A DNA stretch of 64,000 nt. Origin: Papio anubis (taxonomy: Eukaryota > Chordata > Mammalia > Primates > Cercopithecidae). The stretch lies in contig NC_044995.1 of assembly GCF_008728515.1 (NCBI RefSeq), forward strand, positions 11,977,104-12,041,103, in the 5' to 3' direction. The notes beneath the pieces are model-generated. The model was given only the letters and a program-made list of their open reading frames with translations, made no database searches and was not told the DNA's origin. This document shows, piece by piece, positions 10,395-20,579 of this stretch (positions are counted from its first letter, which is position 1; every line of letters begins with the position of its first letter). Both the position numbers and the translations under genes were made by a program.

Positions 10395-11048
10395 TTTTAT
10401 GAAATATTAAAGGAAGAAATCGTACCAATTATATACAGACTCTTCCAAAAACAGAAAGGTTCAAACACTTCTGAACTATATGAAAGTTAGCATTAACAGG
10501 ACACCAAAGAGGCAATGACATTAAACAAAACTAGACCAATCACCACATGAATATAGACAGAGCCTTAACAAAATTTTAGCAAATTGAGGCACTCGTCCTT
10601 CAAATCGCCTCACTGGGGTCTCTTCCAAGCATACTTCTCTTTCTTTCTTGTTGTAAAGCCTTTTTAAATAAACTTGCACTCATGCTAAAACAAAACAAAA
10701 AGACATTTAGCAAATTGAATCCCTCCATATACAACCAATAATAAATCATAACCTGGTGAGGTTTATCAAGAATACAAGTTTGATCCAATAGTTTAAACTC
10801 TCTTAGTGTAATCTATGTTAACAGACTAAAATAAAAATCTCAAAAATGTAATAAAAGCATTTTACAAAATTCAAAACTAGGTTATGATAAACTCTGCAAA
10901 CTAGAACAAGACAGTGATTTTCTCCACCTATTGCTGCACATCTATGAAAAACAGCTAACAGCACATTTGACATATATGTGATCAAATATTTGATAAGCTG
11001 ATTTTCCCCAACATTAGGAATAACACAAATGTCAACATTCATCATTTC
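10395..11048 (+). mobile_element. Old L1 ORF2 fragment, sense, split by a small insertion
   Basis: Diverged L1 ORF2 sequence in sense orientation (attaaaggaagaaatcgtac ... cctggtgaggtttatc). It is interrupted by a 118-bp insertion at 10588-10705 flanked by a 13-bp direct repeat. Confidence 0.7.
10588..10705 (+). mobile_element. Short retroposed insertion with 13-bp target-site duplication
   Basis: Both flanks read tttagcaaattga (10575-10587 and 10706-10718). The insert has an AATAAA followed about 14 nt later by an A-rich tail (aaaacaaaacaaaaag). It looks like an L1-mobilised copy of the 3' end of a polyadenylated transcript, perhaps the end of an LTR transcript. Confidence 0.75.
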
Positions 11049-11055
11049 TCATTAA

Positions 11056-12995
11056 AAAAAAATTTTTTTTTTATTACACATGTTCTAGGGTACATGTGCA
11101 CAAAGTGCAGGTTTGTTACATATGTATACATGTGCAATGTTGGTGTGCTGCACCCATCAACTCATCATTTACATCAGGTATAACTCCCAATGCCATCCCT
11201 CTCCCTCCCCTTCCCACAATAGGCTCCCCGTGTGATGTTCCCTTCCCCGCTGTCCAAGTGATCTCATTGTTCACCTCCCACCTATGAGTGAGAAACATGC
11301 AGTGTTTGGTTTCTGTTCTTGCAATAGTTTGAGAATGATAGTTTGCAGCTACATCCATGTCCCTACAAAGGACACGAACTTTATCCTTTTTTATGGCTGC
11401 ATAGTATCTCCATGGTGTATATGTGCCACATTTTCTTAATCCAGTCTGTCACTGATGGACATTTGGGTTGATTCCAAGTCTTGTTATTAGTGAATATGCT
11501 GCAATAAACATACGCGGTGCATGTGTGTCTTTATAGCAGCATGATTTATAACTTTGGGCATATATACCCAGTAATGGGATGGTTGAGTCATATGGTATTT
11601 CTAGTCCTAGATCCTTGGAGGAATCACCATACTGTTTTCCACACAATGGTTGAACTAGTTTACAATCCTACCAACAGTGTTCCTATTTCTCCACATCCTC
11701 TCCAGCACCTGTTGTTTCCCTGGACTTTTAATGATTGCCATTCTAACTGGTGTGAGATAGTATCTCATTGTGGTTTTGATTTGCATTTGATGGCCAGTGA
11801 TGAGCACTTTTCAGTGTCTGTTGGCTGTATGAATGTCTTGAGAAATGTCTGTTCATATCCTTTGCCCACTTTTGATGGGATTGTTTTGTTTTTTCTTTTT
11901 TTTTTTTTGGAGACGGAGTCTTACTGTGTCGCCCAGGCTGAGTGCAGTGGCCGGATCTCACTGCAAGCTCCGGCCCCGGTTCACGCCATTCTCCTGCCTC
12001 AGCCTCCCAAGTAGCTGGGACTACAGGTGCCCACCACCTCACCCGCTAGTTTTTGTATTTTTAGTAGAGACGGGTTTCACTGCGGTTAGCTAGGATGGTC
12101 TCATCTCCTGGGACTCCGCAGATCCTCACTCGCCTCGGCCTCCCAGTGCTGGGATTACAGGTTTGAGCCACCGCTACCGCCCCTGTTTTTTCTTTTATAA
12201 ATTTGTTTGAGTTCTTTGTGGTTCTGAATATTAGCCCTTTTTGTCAGATCTAGGTAGATTGCAAAAAATTTTTCCCATTCTGTGGTAGAAGTTGCCTGTT
12301 CTGATGGTAGTTTCTTTTGCTGTGCAGAAGCTCTTTAGTTTACCTTTTGATCCCATTTGTCAATTTTGGCTTTGCTGACTTGCTTTTGTGTTTTAGACAT
12401 GAAGTCCTTGCCCATGCCTATGTCCTGAATGGTATTACGAGGTTTTCTTCTAGGGGTTTTAATGGTATTAGGTCTATATTAAGTCTCTAATCCATCTTTG
12501 AATTAATTTTCGTGATAAGGGTAAGGAAGGGATCCATTTCAGCTTTCTTACTTATGGCTAGCCAATTTTTCCCAGCACCATTTATTAAATAGGGAATCCT
12601 TTTCCATTTCTTTTGTTTTTGTCAGGTTTGTCAAAGATCAGATGGCTGTAGACGTGTGGTATTATTTCTGGAGGGCTCTTGTTCTGTTCCATTGGTCTAT
12701 ATCTCTGTTTTGGTACCAGTACCATGCTGTTTTGCTACTGTAGCCTTGTAGTATAGTTTCTGAAGTCAGGTATGGATGCCTCCAACTTTGTTCTTTTGAC
12801 TTAGGATTGTCTTGGCAGTGCGTGGCTCTTTTTGGTTCCATATGAACTTTAAAAGCAGTTCAACTGCAAGAAAAGTCATTGGTAGCTTTACGGGGATGGC
12901 ATTGAATCTATAAATTACTTTGGACAGTATGGCCATTTTCACAATATTGATTCTTCCTATCCATGAGAGCATGGTATGTTCTTCCACTTGTTTGT
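11056..12995 (-). mobile_element. 5'-truncated L1 (L1PA/L1PB-like), antisense
   Basis: Begins with an A/T tract and the L1 3' UTR (acatgttctagggtacatgt). It runs into the ORF2 C-terminal region; a minus frame at 12766-12987 reads L1 ORF2 (FIWNQKEPRTAKTILSQKNK). The copy is dead: it is truncated near 12995, has many stops, and carries an Alu at 11896-12183. Confidence 0.9.
11896..12183 (-). mobile_element. Alu (AluYR-like) inserted in the L1, antisense
   Basis: Reverse Alu with 'cccgctag' and 'ggtttgagcc' variants. It splits the L1 between 'gggattgttttg' and 'ctgttttttcttttataaat'. It has many short indels. Confidence 0.85.
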
Positions 12996-13009
12996 GTCTC
13001 TTCTTTATT

Positions 13010-13246
13010 CTCGCTCACTGCAAGCTCCACCTCCCGGTTCACGCCCCATTCTCCTGCCTCAGCCTTTCCCGAAAGTAGCTGGGATTACAGGCCTCGCCAC
13101 CATGCCCAGCTAATTTTGTTTTGTATTTTAGTAGAGGCGGGTTTCACTGTGTTAGCCAGGGATGGCCTCGATCTCTAACCTCATGATCCGGCCCACTTCG
13201 CCTCCCCAAAGTGCTGGGATTACAGCGGAGCCACTGCCTGGCTAGA
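13010..13246 (-). mobile_element. Truncated Alu, antisense
   Basis: Starts abruptly within the Alu body (ctcgctcactgcaagctcc) at the point where the L1 ends, with no poly-T. It has several indels. The L1-Alu junction may be a deletion or an assembly fault. Confidence 0.8.
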
Positions 13247-13348
13247 TTACTTTTTAAAAATAAATGAAAGCAATATTTAAGAATATGTGAACTTTTAGAA
13301 AAACACAAGTAAGAATAAATGTGACAAAGGTTGAATGAAGTAAGACTT

Positions 13349-13656
13349 ATTTATTTATTTGTTTGTTTATTTTTGAGACAGAGTCTCCCTCTGTTGCCCA
13401 GGCTGGAGTACAGTGGCGCTCTCTCGGCTCACTGCAAGCTCTGCCTCCCCGGTTCACGCCATTCTCCTGCCTCAGCCTCCCAAGTAGCTGGGACTACAGG
13501 CGCCCACCACAACACCCGGCTAATTTTTTGTATTTTTAGTAGAGACGGGGTTTCACCGTGTTAGCCAGGATGGTCTGGATCTCCTGATCTTGTGATCTGC
13601 CCGCATCGGCCTCCCAAAGTGCTGGGATTACAGGTGTGAGCCACCGCGCCCAGCCC
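13349..13656 (-). mobile_element. Alu (AluY-like), antisense
   Basis: Full-length reverse Alu with a ttatttatttgtttg tail, ending gcgcccagcc. Confidence 0.9.
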
Positions 13657-13659
13657 TCA

Positions 13660-13927
13660 TTCATTTATTTTTTTGAGATGGAGTCTCACTCTGTTGCTCA
13701 GGCAGAAGTGCATTGGCACCATCTCTGCTCACTAAAACCTCCGCTTCCCAGGTAGAAGTGATTATCCTGCTTCAGACTCCCGAGTAACTGGGATTACAGG
13801 TGCATGGCACCACGCCCAGCTAATTTTTGTATTTTTAGTAGACAAGGTTTCACCATGTTGGCCAGGCTGGTGCTGAGCTCCCAATCTCAAGGAATCTGCC
13901 AGCCTTGGCCTCCCAAAGTGCTGGGAT
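13660..13927 (-). mobile_element. Alu (AluS/J-like), antisense, 5' end missing
   Basis: Reverse Alu directly abutting the previous one. It ends at 'gtgctgggatt' without the terminal ggcc. Confidence 0.85.
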
Positions 13928-14340
13928 TGAATTAAGTAAGATGTAAGGGCTCGTAAATTTGCTATAAAAAGTAACGGTATTGACATTTCACAATACAGAT
14001 TCTAATTACAGAAGTTATATAGATAAATACAAGGAACTTGCACAATTCACCAGGAATTTTCACGTATTAAAATATAAAATGAAAATGCTATAAGTAAACA
14101 AGAATACGATGAATGTACTAGCAGAAAATAGAACTTTCAACAAAGAGCTTTTTTTCTCTTTTGAATTTGGTCATTTGTGTAAAACAAACTGAGGAAAACA
14201 TTTTGTAAATATTAGAAACTTAAAGCCAGCCATTAGAAAGTAATAATGCTTTTCCTGGAAAGATTAATTAATAAACAATCTATAAAATTTAAGGTATTAT
14301 TAACTAAACAAACTTTTAAATTAAATATTTTTTAAAATAA
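13928..14340. other. AT-rich intergenic DNA
   Basis: No gene or recognisable repeat. Confidence 0.4.
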
Positions 14341-14654
14341 TTTTTTTTTTTTTTTTTTTTTTTTTTTATGAGACGGAGCCTCGCTCTGTCGCCCAGGCTG
14401 GAGTGCCGTGGCCGGATCTCAGCTCACTGCAAGCTCCGCCTCCCAGGTTTACACTATTCTCCTGCCTCAGCCTCCCGAGTAGCTGGGACTACAGGTGCCC
14501 GCCACCGCACCCGGCTAGTTTTTTGTATTTTTTAGTAGAGAAGGGGTTTCACCGTGTGAGCCAGGATGGTCTTGATCTTCTGACCTCGTGATCCGCCCGT
14601 CTCGGCCTCCCAAAATGCCGGGATTACAGGCTTGAGCCACCGCGTCCGGCCTAA
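14341..14654 (-). mobile_element. Young AluYR-type Alu, antisense
   Basis: Near-consensus reverse Alu carrying 'ggccggatctcagctcactg', 'cccggctagttttttg' and 'ggcttgagccacc', variants of the Old World monkey AluYR lineage. The aaaataattttt flanks are probable target-site duplications. Confidence 0.85.
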
Positions 14655-14935
14655 AAATAATTTTTAATGTCAACTGATATTTTAATCCAGATTGAACTAG
14701 CTCATGGATTTGTCAGTTTCTTTAAACAAATGCTCAGATTTCTCAGTCTGTCCTAAGAGTGCACCTACAAACTTCCTTTCTAGATTCATATTCTGCTACT
14801 CTACTATCTCTCTACATTCCAAACACATACAATTTCTTCCAACTCCTTAAGGCCGTATGGGATCATTCTAGGTGATTTTCCCTCTGTCAGAGAGAATTGG
14901 ACCCAATTATGTTTCAAAATATGTATTTTTATTTT

Positions 14936-15252
14936 TATTTATTTATTTATTTATTTTTTTTTTTTGAGATGGAGTCTCGCTCTGTTGCCCAGGCTGGAGT
15001 GCAGTGGCCCGATCTCAGCTCACTGCAAGCTCCGCCTCCCGGGTTCAAGCCATTCCTCCGGCCTCAGCCTCCCGAGTAGCTGGGACTACGAAGCCCACCG
15101 CGTGTGGCTAGTTTTTGTATTTCTTAATAGAGGCAGGAGTTTCACGTGTTAGCCAGGATGGTCACCGATCTCCTGACCTGCGTGATCCTGACCCGTCTCG
15201 GCCTCCCAGAGAGTGTAGCTGGGATTACCGGGCTTGAGCTACGGCCCGACCC
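14936..15252 (-). mobile_element. AluYR-like Alu, antisense, with many indels
   Basis: The first half is near consensus. From about 15040 the copy shows frequent 1-3 base insertions (gtcaccgatctcctgacctg, cagagagtgtagctgg). Confidence 0.85.
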
Positions 15253-15599
15253 CAAAATGTATTTTTAAAAATGTTCCATGTATCCTCATAAAAGTGAGAG
15301 ATTTCTCATAATTCTCTAAAGTTAAAATTTTACTTCTGTAACTCTATTTCAAAATTTCCTGAACTCTTCTGAAGATCCTAACATAATTAGATTGGATAAT
15401 CTTTGTATAATTGAGATAGTCATTTTTAGTTCTATTATAAGGTCCCCCATGTGGGCAGGAATATAACTGGTGCTATTTGCCATTGCATCCAAAATTTCTA
15501 CCATTTAATATTTTGCTACATGTTAACAAATATTGAAATGAATGATTACATGCCATGAAGAAAACAGACTCATAGCACTGTAATCAGATTACAAAATCA

Positions 15600-16480
15600 A
15601 TTTGTCTTGGTCCTACAGGCAAAGCAGAATTGAGAGACCCAGGTGTCACTGCTGATGAGCACAAAGGGGTTGAATGCTGTGAAACATGAAACCACTGGCA
15701 CAGAGATGTTCACCATCCCATGGCCTGGGATTGCAGCTGAAGTCATCCTAAAGTTAACACGCTATAGATTGAATAAAAGGTGAACAAGGAGCAGACCAGG
15801 ATTAGGGTAGTGTATGTGACTCTGGCCTCATGGAAAAGTCCGGAGGAGAGTCTGTGATTGTGAATGTGTTGGACTCGCTGCTTGTGCCTGTGCAGGACAA
15901 AGACCTTGGAGCCACTGGCCCGGACCATGAAAACCAAACTCACAAAGTCGGGGGAAAAATATGTGATTGCATAGAATAAGTCAAATCTGTCTTGAATTGC
16001 ACAGGAACAGACTCTATAATTTGTTTCTTCCTTAAGGTTTTTCCTGTTCAATGGACCAGTCACTATTTTAAGAATACATGTGTTCATCAAGAGATGCAAA
16101 ATCCAGCACAAGGAACAAGAGAAGCCAATGACCTTTGGGGATCTAATCTTGAGGTCCATCACCTCCATATCCTGGGGTTGAACTTAATGGCTTGGAAGCC
16201 ATTGAGGAGGCAGATACTGCTGAAGGAAATCCCTGTGCCTAGTCTGTAATAATAAAAGAAAGTTTACATCCTGCATCATCTAGGAAATATTTTGACGCAA
16301 AGGCCTCCATTATTTGAGGTATCCCTTTGTAGGAAAGGACCAAGCAGTTGCCTTAGGTCAGTTGGTTAAGAATCAGGTCTGTGGGTCTCAACTTCTGTCC
16401 AGTGAGCAAAGGGAAGCTGTAAAGACAAAGGAGTGAGGAATTTCCCAGGATCCCAATTCCAGTCTATGCAAGGAAGATTT
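15600..16480 (-). pseudogene. Vomeronasal type-1 receptor (VN1R) pseudogene
   Basis: On the minus strand, pieces of a V1R-type GPCR follow in order over about 880 bp. TM1 is near 16470-16390 (GNSSLLCLYSFPLLTG). TM2 is near 16350-16290 (NCLVLSYKGIPQIMEAF). TM3 is near 16230-16165 (GISFSSICLLNGFQAIKFNP). An open stretch at 16168-15743 covers TM4-TM6 (KVIGFSCSLCWILHLLMNTC ... ARVTYTTLILVCSLFTFYSI). TM7 is near 15700-15610 (SCFTAFNPFVLISSDT). Stops in the TM1-TM2 region and frameshifts near 16160 and 15740 make it non-functional. Catarrhine primates have lost nearly all V1R genes, so this fits a relic. It lies between KZFP genes, as human VN1R loci on chromosome 19 do. Confidence 0.85.
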
Positions 16481-17534
16481 CAACTTTTCAAACTCAATTG
16501 CCTCGATACCTAGGATGTGTTGATTTCAGTTGAAGTCAGAAGAATAAGTAGGGGAAAAAAAAATAGATGTCTTACCATCACCATGGAGAGTACTTTTCTG
16601 TGCTTATCCTATTGCATATTTCCCACTTTAATTGAGCATTGACACTTTATGGATACTTGCCCAAAGGCAGTTCCTGAAAAACTGCATTGGAAATAGCCTC
16701 AGTGTCCATCTACAAGAGTCTGGGTGAATGAATGAGAGCAAAACTGCACAACAGATCGCCACAACTTTAGAGATTAGTAAAGATCTCTGTATATCTGTCC
16801 CATCAGTATTGTTTCAGGATTTTTCCAACACCATTGAAAAATTAGGAAACACCTTGAACACAACACAAAATTTGTGATTGTTCCTCGTTGCTTTGTCTGC
16901 AGGAAAGAGATGAATGCAGAAAACTGTACCCAGCTAAAATAAGTTATGTAGGAATATAAAAACTCATATAAGAACACAATTTGAAAATCTACTGGTAACA
17001 TCAGTTCACCCAATGGTGTGAGCTAAACCCATCCATATTAGTGTTACACTTTCCATCTGATTTTATGTAATTCTCCTAATACCACTTCACAGTAACTCAC
17101 AAGCTGCAACCCTTGACTCCCACTTTCACAGGCAAAATTCAGCCTTTTTATGTAAAGTGCCATATTTATCATATTAGTTATTTATTAAATGTTTTACATG
17201 TGTAAAATTGTGTTGTCTTATTATACTTCTATATTTTATCTTTCACAGATGATATTTTGTGTCTCCATAAGTCCTGTGATTTTATTTTGTATTTTGCATA
17301 ATTCCATGTTTTTCAAGAATGCGTACATTGCATTATTGCAGAACTGACTTAATGGAGTTTCTCCAGGGTATATTTCACATTGAAAAATTCACATTCCAGA
17401 ATTGTGTACATATTTTTTGAAGCAAGTAAAAACATATAAAAGGACAGAGTGCTGATAGACAAAGGGGACAGAACTGATACTTTATACAATTTTCTTCTGT
17501 TATACCTTTGTCTTTTCACAAATTTAAATATAGT
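16481..17534. other. Intergenic DNA without recognised gene
   Basis: AT-rich. Some segments look like very old L1, but I cannot support a call. Confidence 0.35.
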
Positions 17535-17839
17535 TTTCTTTGTTTGTTTTGTTTTGTTTTGAGACAGAGTTTTGCTCTGTTGCCAGGCTGCAGTGCAGTG
17601 GCACAATCTCAGCTCACTGCAACCTCTGCCTCCCAGGTTCAAGTGATTCTCCTGCCTCAGCCTCCCGAGTAGTTGGGACTACAGGCGGGCACCACCACGC
17701 CCCACTAATTTTTTGTATCTTAGTGGAGATGGGGTTTCACCATGTTGGCCAACATGGTCTCCATCTCCTGACATCGTGATCCTCCCGCCTTGGCCACCCA
17801 AAGTGCTGGGATTACAGGTATGAGCCACAGCGCTCAGCC
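17535..17839 (-). mobile_element. Alu (AluS-like), antisense
   Basis: Reverse Alu with a tttgttttgttttgttttg tail, ending cagcgctcagcc. Confidence 0.9.
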
Positions 17840-18425
17840 ACAGTACTCAGCCTGTACATAATTTTTTTACAACATTAAATCAAGGTGAAATTTTAAAAAC
17901 CCATGCAATGAAAGATGGAATGAACAAAAAAGTGAGTTTGATTATGTGTCAGCATGATTGCCAATGCAGGCAAGATGTTTTTAAAAAAGCCTTCATGTGG
18001 TTTTAAAACTTAGACACATATGTGAACACACACACACCCCTAAATATAAGTAAAAGTAATGAAATCTGAGAACATTGGAAAGGATCATTATCAATATCTT
18101 TGTTTTGATTTTATAATATAGTCTTGCAAATGTTATCCTGGAAGAAACTAGGTAATATAATGTATACACAGGATCTTTTAGTATTATTTTTTACAGCTGC
18201 ATGTAAATCATTGATTATGTCTATATACATTTTCAATTAAAAATTATATGGGTATATACAAGGCAAAAATATACACAAAAACATGTAAAAGTCATGTCCA
18301 TAATCGTGTTTTGGCAAAATGTATTGCTATTGATACATTGAAAAAAAAAAGCCTCTTAAAAGTTGGCAATATTACACTAAAATTAGGTAATTTTAAGGAA
18401 ATATAGAAGCACAATGTAAAACTCT
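17840..18425. other. AT-rich intergenic DNA
   Basis: No gene seen. A short (ac)n run lies near 18025. Confidence 0.4.
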
Positions 18426-18725
18426 TTTTTTTTTTTCTTTTTTTTGAGACGGAGTCTTGCTCTGTTGCCCAGGCTGGAGTGCAGTGGCAGGATCTCGGCT
18501 CACTGCAACATTTGCCTCCGGGGTTCACGCCATTCTCCTGCCTCAGCCTCCTGAGTAGCTGGGACTACAGGCGCCCGCCACCACGCCTGGCTAATTTTTT
18601 GTATTTTTATTAGAGACAGGTTTTCACCGTGTTAGCCAGGATGGTCTCCATCTCTTGACCTCGTGATCCACCCACCTTGGCCTCCCAAAGTGCTGGGATT
18701 ACAGGCGTGAACCACTGTGCCCGGC
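18426..18725 (-). mobile_element. Alu (AluY-like), antisense; left arm of an inverted pair
   Basis: Full-length reverse Alu, 29 bp from a sense Alu at 18755-19055. Confidence 0.9.
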
Positions 18726-18754
18726 ACGTAAAACTCTTAAAATACAAGGATCAT

Positions 18755-19055
18755 GGCTGGGCGCAGTGGCCAACGCCTGTAATCCCAGCACTTTGGGAGG
18801 TTGAGGTGGGCGGATCACCTGAGGTTGGGAGTTCGAGACCAGCCTGACCAACATGGAGAAACCCTGTCTCTACTAAAAATACAAAATTAGCCGGGCATGG
18901 TGGCACATGCCTGTAATCCCAGCTACTAAGGAGGCTGAGGCAGGAGAATCGCTTGAACCTGGGAGGTGGAGGTTGCGGTAAGCCGAGATCCTGCCATTGC
19001 ACTCCAGCCTGGGCAACAAGCATGAAATTCCATCTCAAAAAAAAAAAAAAAAAAA
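18755..19055 (+). mobile_element. Alu (AluS-like), sense; right arm of an inverted pair
   Basis: Full-length sense Alu with an A-tail at 19037-19055. It faces the antisense Alu immediately upstream. Confidence 0.9.
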
Positions 19056-19282
19056 GGATCTGAAATAAATAATAGTGGAGAAAAACTGTAGCCAAAGATT
19101 ACATTCATAAACATATTTTTACAATATAGGCATCTTATTTAATATGACTCCAATCTAAATGGTAATTTTTCTAACCTTTTTCAAGTAATTATAAAATGTC
19201 AAAATTATAAACAATTAAAAACTAAAATGAAATGAAGACAATGGGTAGCAACAAAAGCTAATTGCTAAATATGGGGGGAAAA

Positions 19283-19572
19283 GGCCAGGAGTGGTGGCTC
19301 ATGCTTGTAATCCCAGCACTTTAAGGCAGGCAGATCACTTGAGGCCAGTTTGAGACCAGCCTGGCCAACATGGTGAAACCCCTCTCTACTAAAAATACAA
19401 AAATTATCCGGGTGTGGTGGCGCACACCTGTATTCCCAGCTACTCGGGAGGCTGAGGCAGGAGAATCGCTTGAACCTGAGAGGTGGAGGTTGCAGTGAGC
19501 AGAGATTGTGCCACTGCACTCCAGCCTGGGTGACAGAGTGAGACTCTGCCTCAAAAAAAAAAAAAAAAAAAA
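19283..19572 (+). mobile_element. Alu (AluS-like), sense
   Basis: Full-length sense Alu with a small deletion after 'cagcactttaaggcagg' and a long A-tail. Confidence 0.9.
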
Positions 19573-20189
19573 GGAAAAAAAGAAAAAGAAGATATAATGT
19601 TTTTGCAATCTCATTTCAATTCCACTTATGATAACGGATACATTATATAATTCAAGCCACTAACATTTGGGGCCAAAAAACAGAATAAACACAAACGTGT
19701 GGGATAAGGGGATGCTGACCCCACTGTTAGTGATCACCCTGGTTGGAGACCAAGATTTTATCATACAGATGAAGCCTGCAGGTAGCATGTTTCAGAGAAA
19801 TAGATTGTAAATGTTTCGTATCAGACTTAAGATCTATGTTGATGATATTGCTGTAGGGGTAGAATGAGGCATGTCCAACCCCCTCTTTCATCGTGGCCTC
19901 AACTAGATTTTCAGGTTAACTCTATAATGCTGAGAGGAGGGGTCCATTCAGATAGTTGGGAGGCCTTTGAATTTTATTTTTGGTTTATAGTCTCTACATT
20001 AAAAAAAAAAAAAGAAAAAATTTAAGGACTGCTTCAATTCTCAATTGTCAACATTTTTAATGTACTGAATGCAATATATGTCAACTTTCGTGTTGAGAAA
20101 TGAATATCAAATCGTATTCTTTTATCATGTGTATGTAATAGGCTTTGCTGATCCTAGTTCGACGGGTTTTTTCCTTTGTCCTCACCCTC
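19573..20189. other. Intergenic DNA upstream of ZNF549
   Basis: AT-rich, no gene or repeat recognised. GC content rises sharply near 20190, where the ZNF549 promoter begins. Confidence 0.4.
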
Positions 20190-20579
20190 TCGGATTACGT
20201 TCTCAGGGCGCCGCGGACTGCGGCGTGGTAGGAACTACACCACCCAGAATACTGTGCGCCGAGCGTGCCGGGGCCTTGGACCAATCGTTGCCCAGGAAAG
20301 AGGCACCTGCGTAAGGGCGCAATACGCCGGAATCTTCCGGCGTCTTTCCGGTGGTGGTCATTTTGGCTGCAGGGGAGTGCGTCCGCCGGTAGGCGGTTCC
20401 GGCTGGCTGGGTCCGGGCCAGGTAACTGCAGCCGGAAACCGGTGGAGGTGGTGTCCGCCTGCAGAGGAGCTGGGCTGGTCTCGGTCTGAGCGTCGCCCAG
20501 CGATTTGCCACCGCACGCCCGCCGGATTTTACCGGGCTTTACCGCGCGCGTCTCCAGGCCCCGCCCCGCCCAGAGTCCC
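20190..20579 (+). promoter_or_regulatory. ZNF549: CpG-rich promoter and 5' UTR of ZNF549
   Basis: CpG-dense block before the first coding exon. A close match to the ZNF143/SBS element, actacaccacccagaata, sits at 20234-20251. A CCAAT (gaccaatcg) lies just downstream near 20280. The layout matches the ZNF419 and ZNF550 promoters. Confidence 0.75.

Noticed and set aside
11845..12093. Open frames such as RRSLTVSPRLSAVAGSH and similar ones throughout
   Set aside because: Typical translations of antisense Alu elements, not genes.
12766..12987. Possible separate gene encoding a reverse-transcriptase-like peptide
   Set aside because: It is the C-terminal part of a dead, 5'-truncated L1 ORF2.
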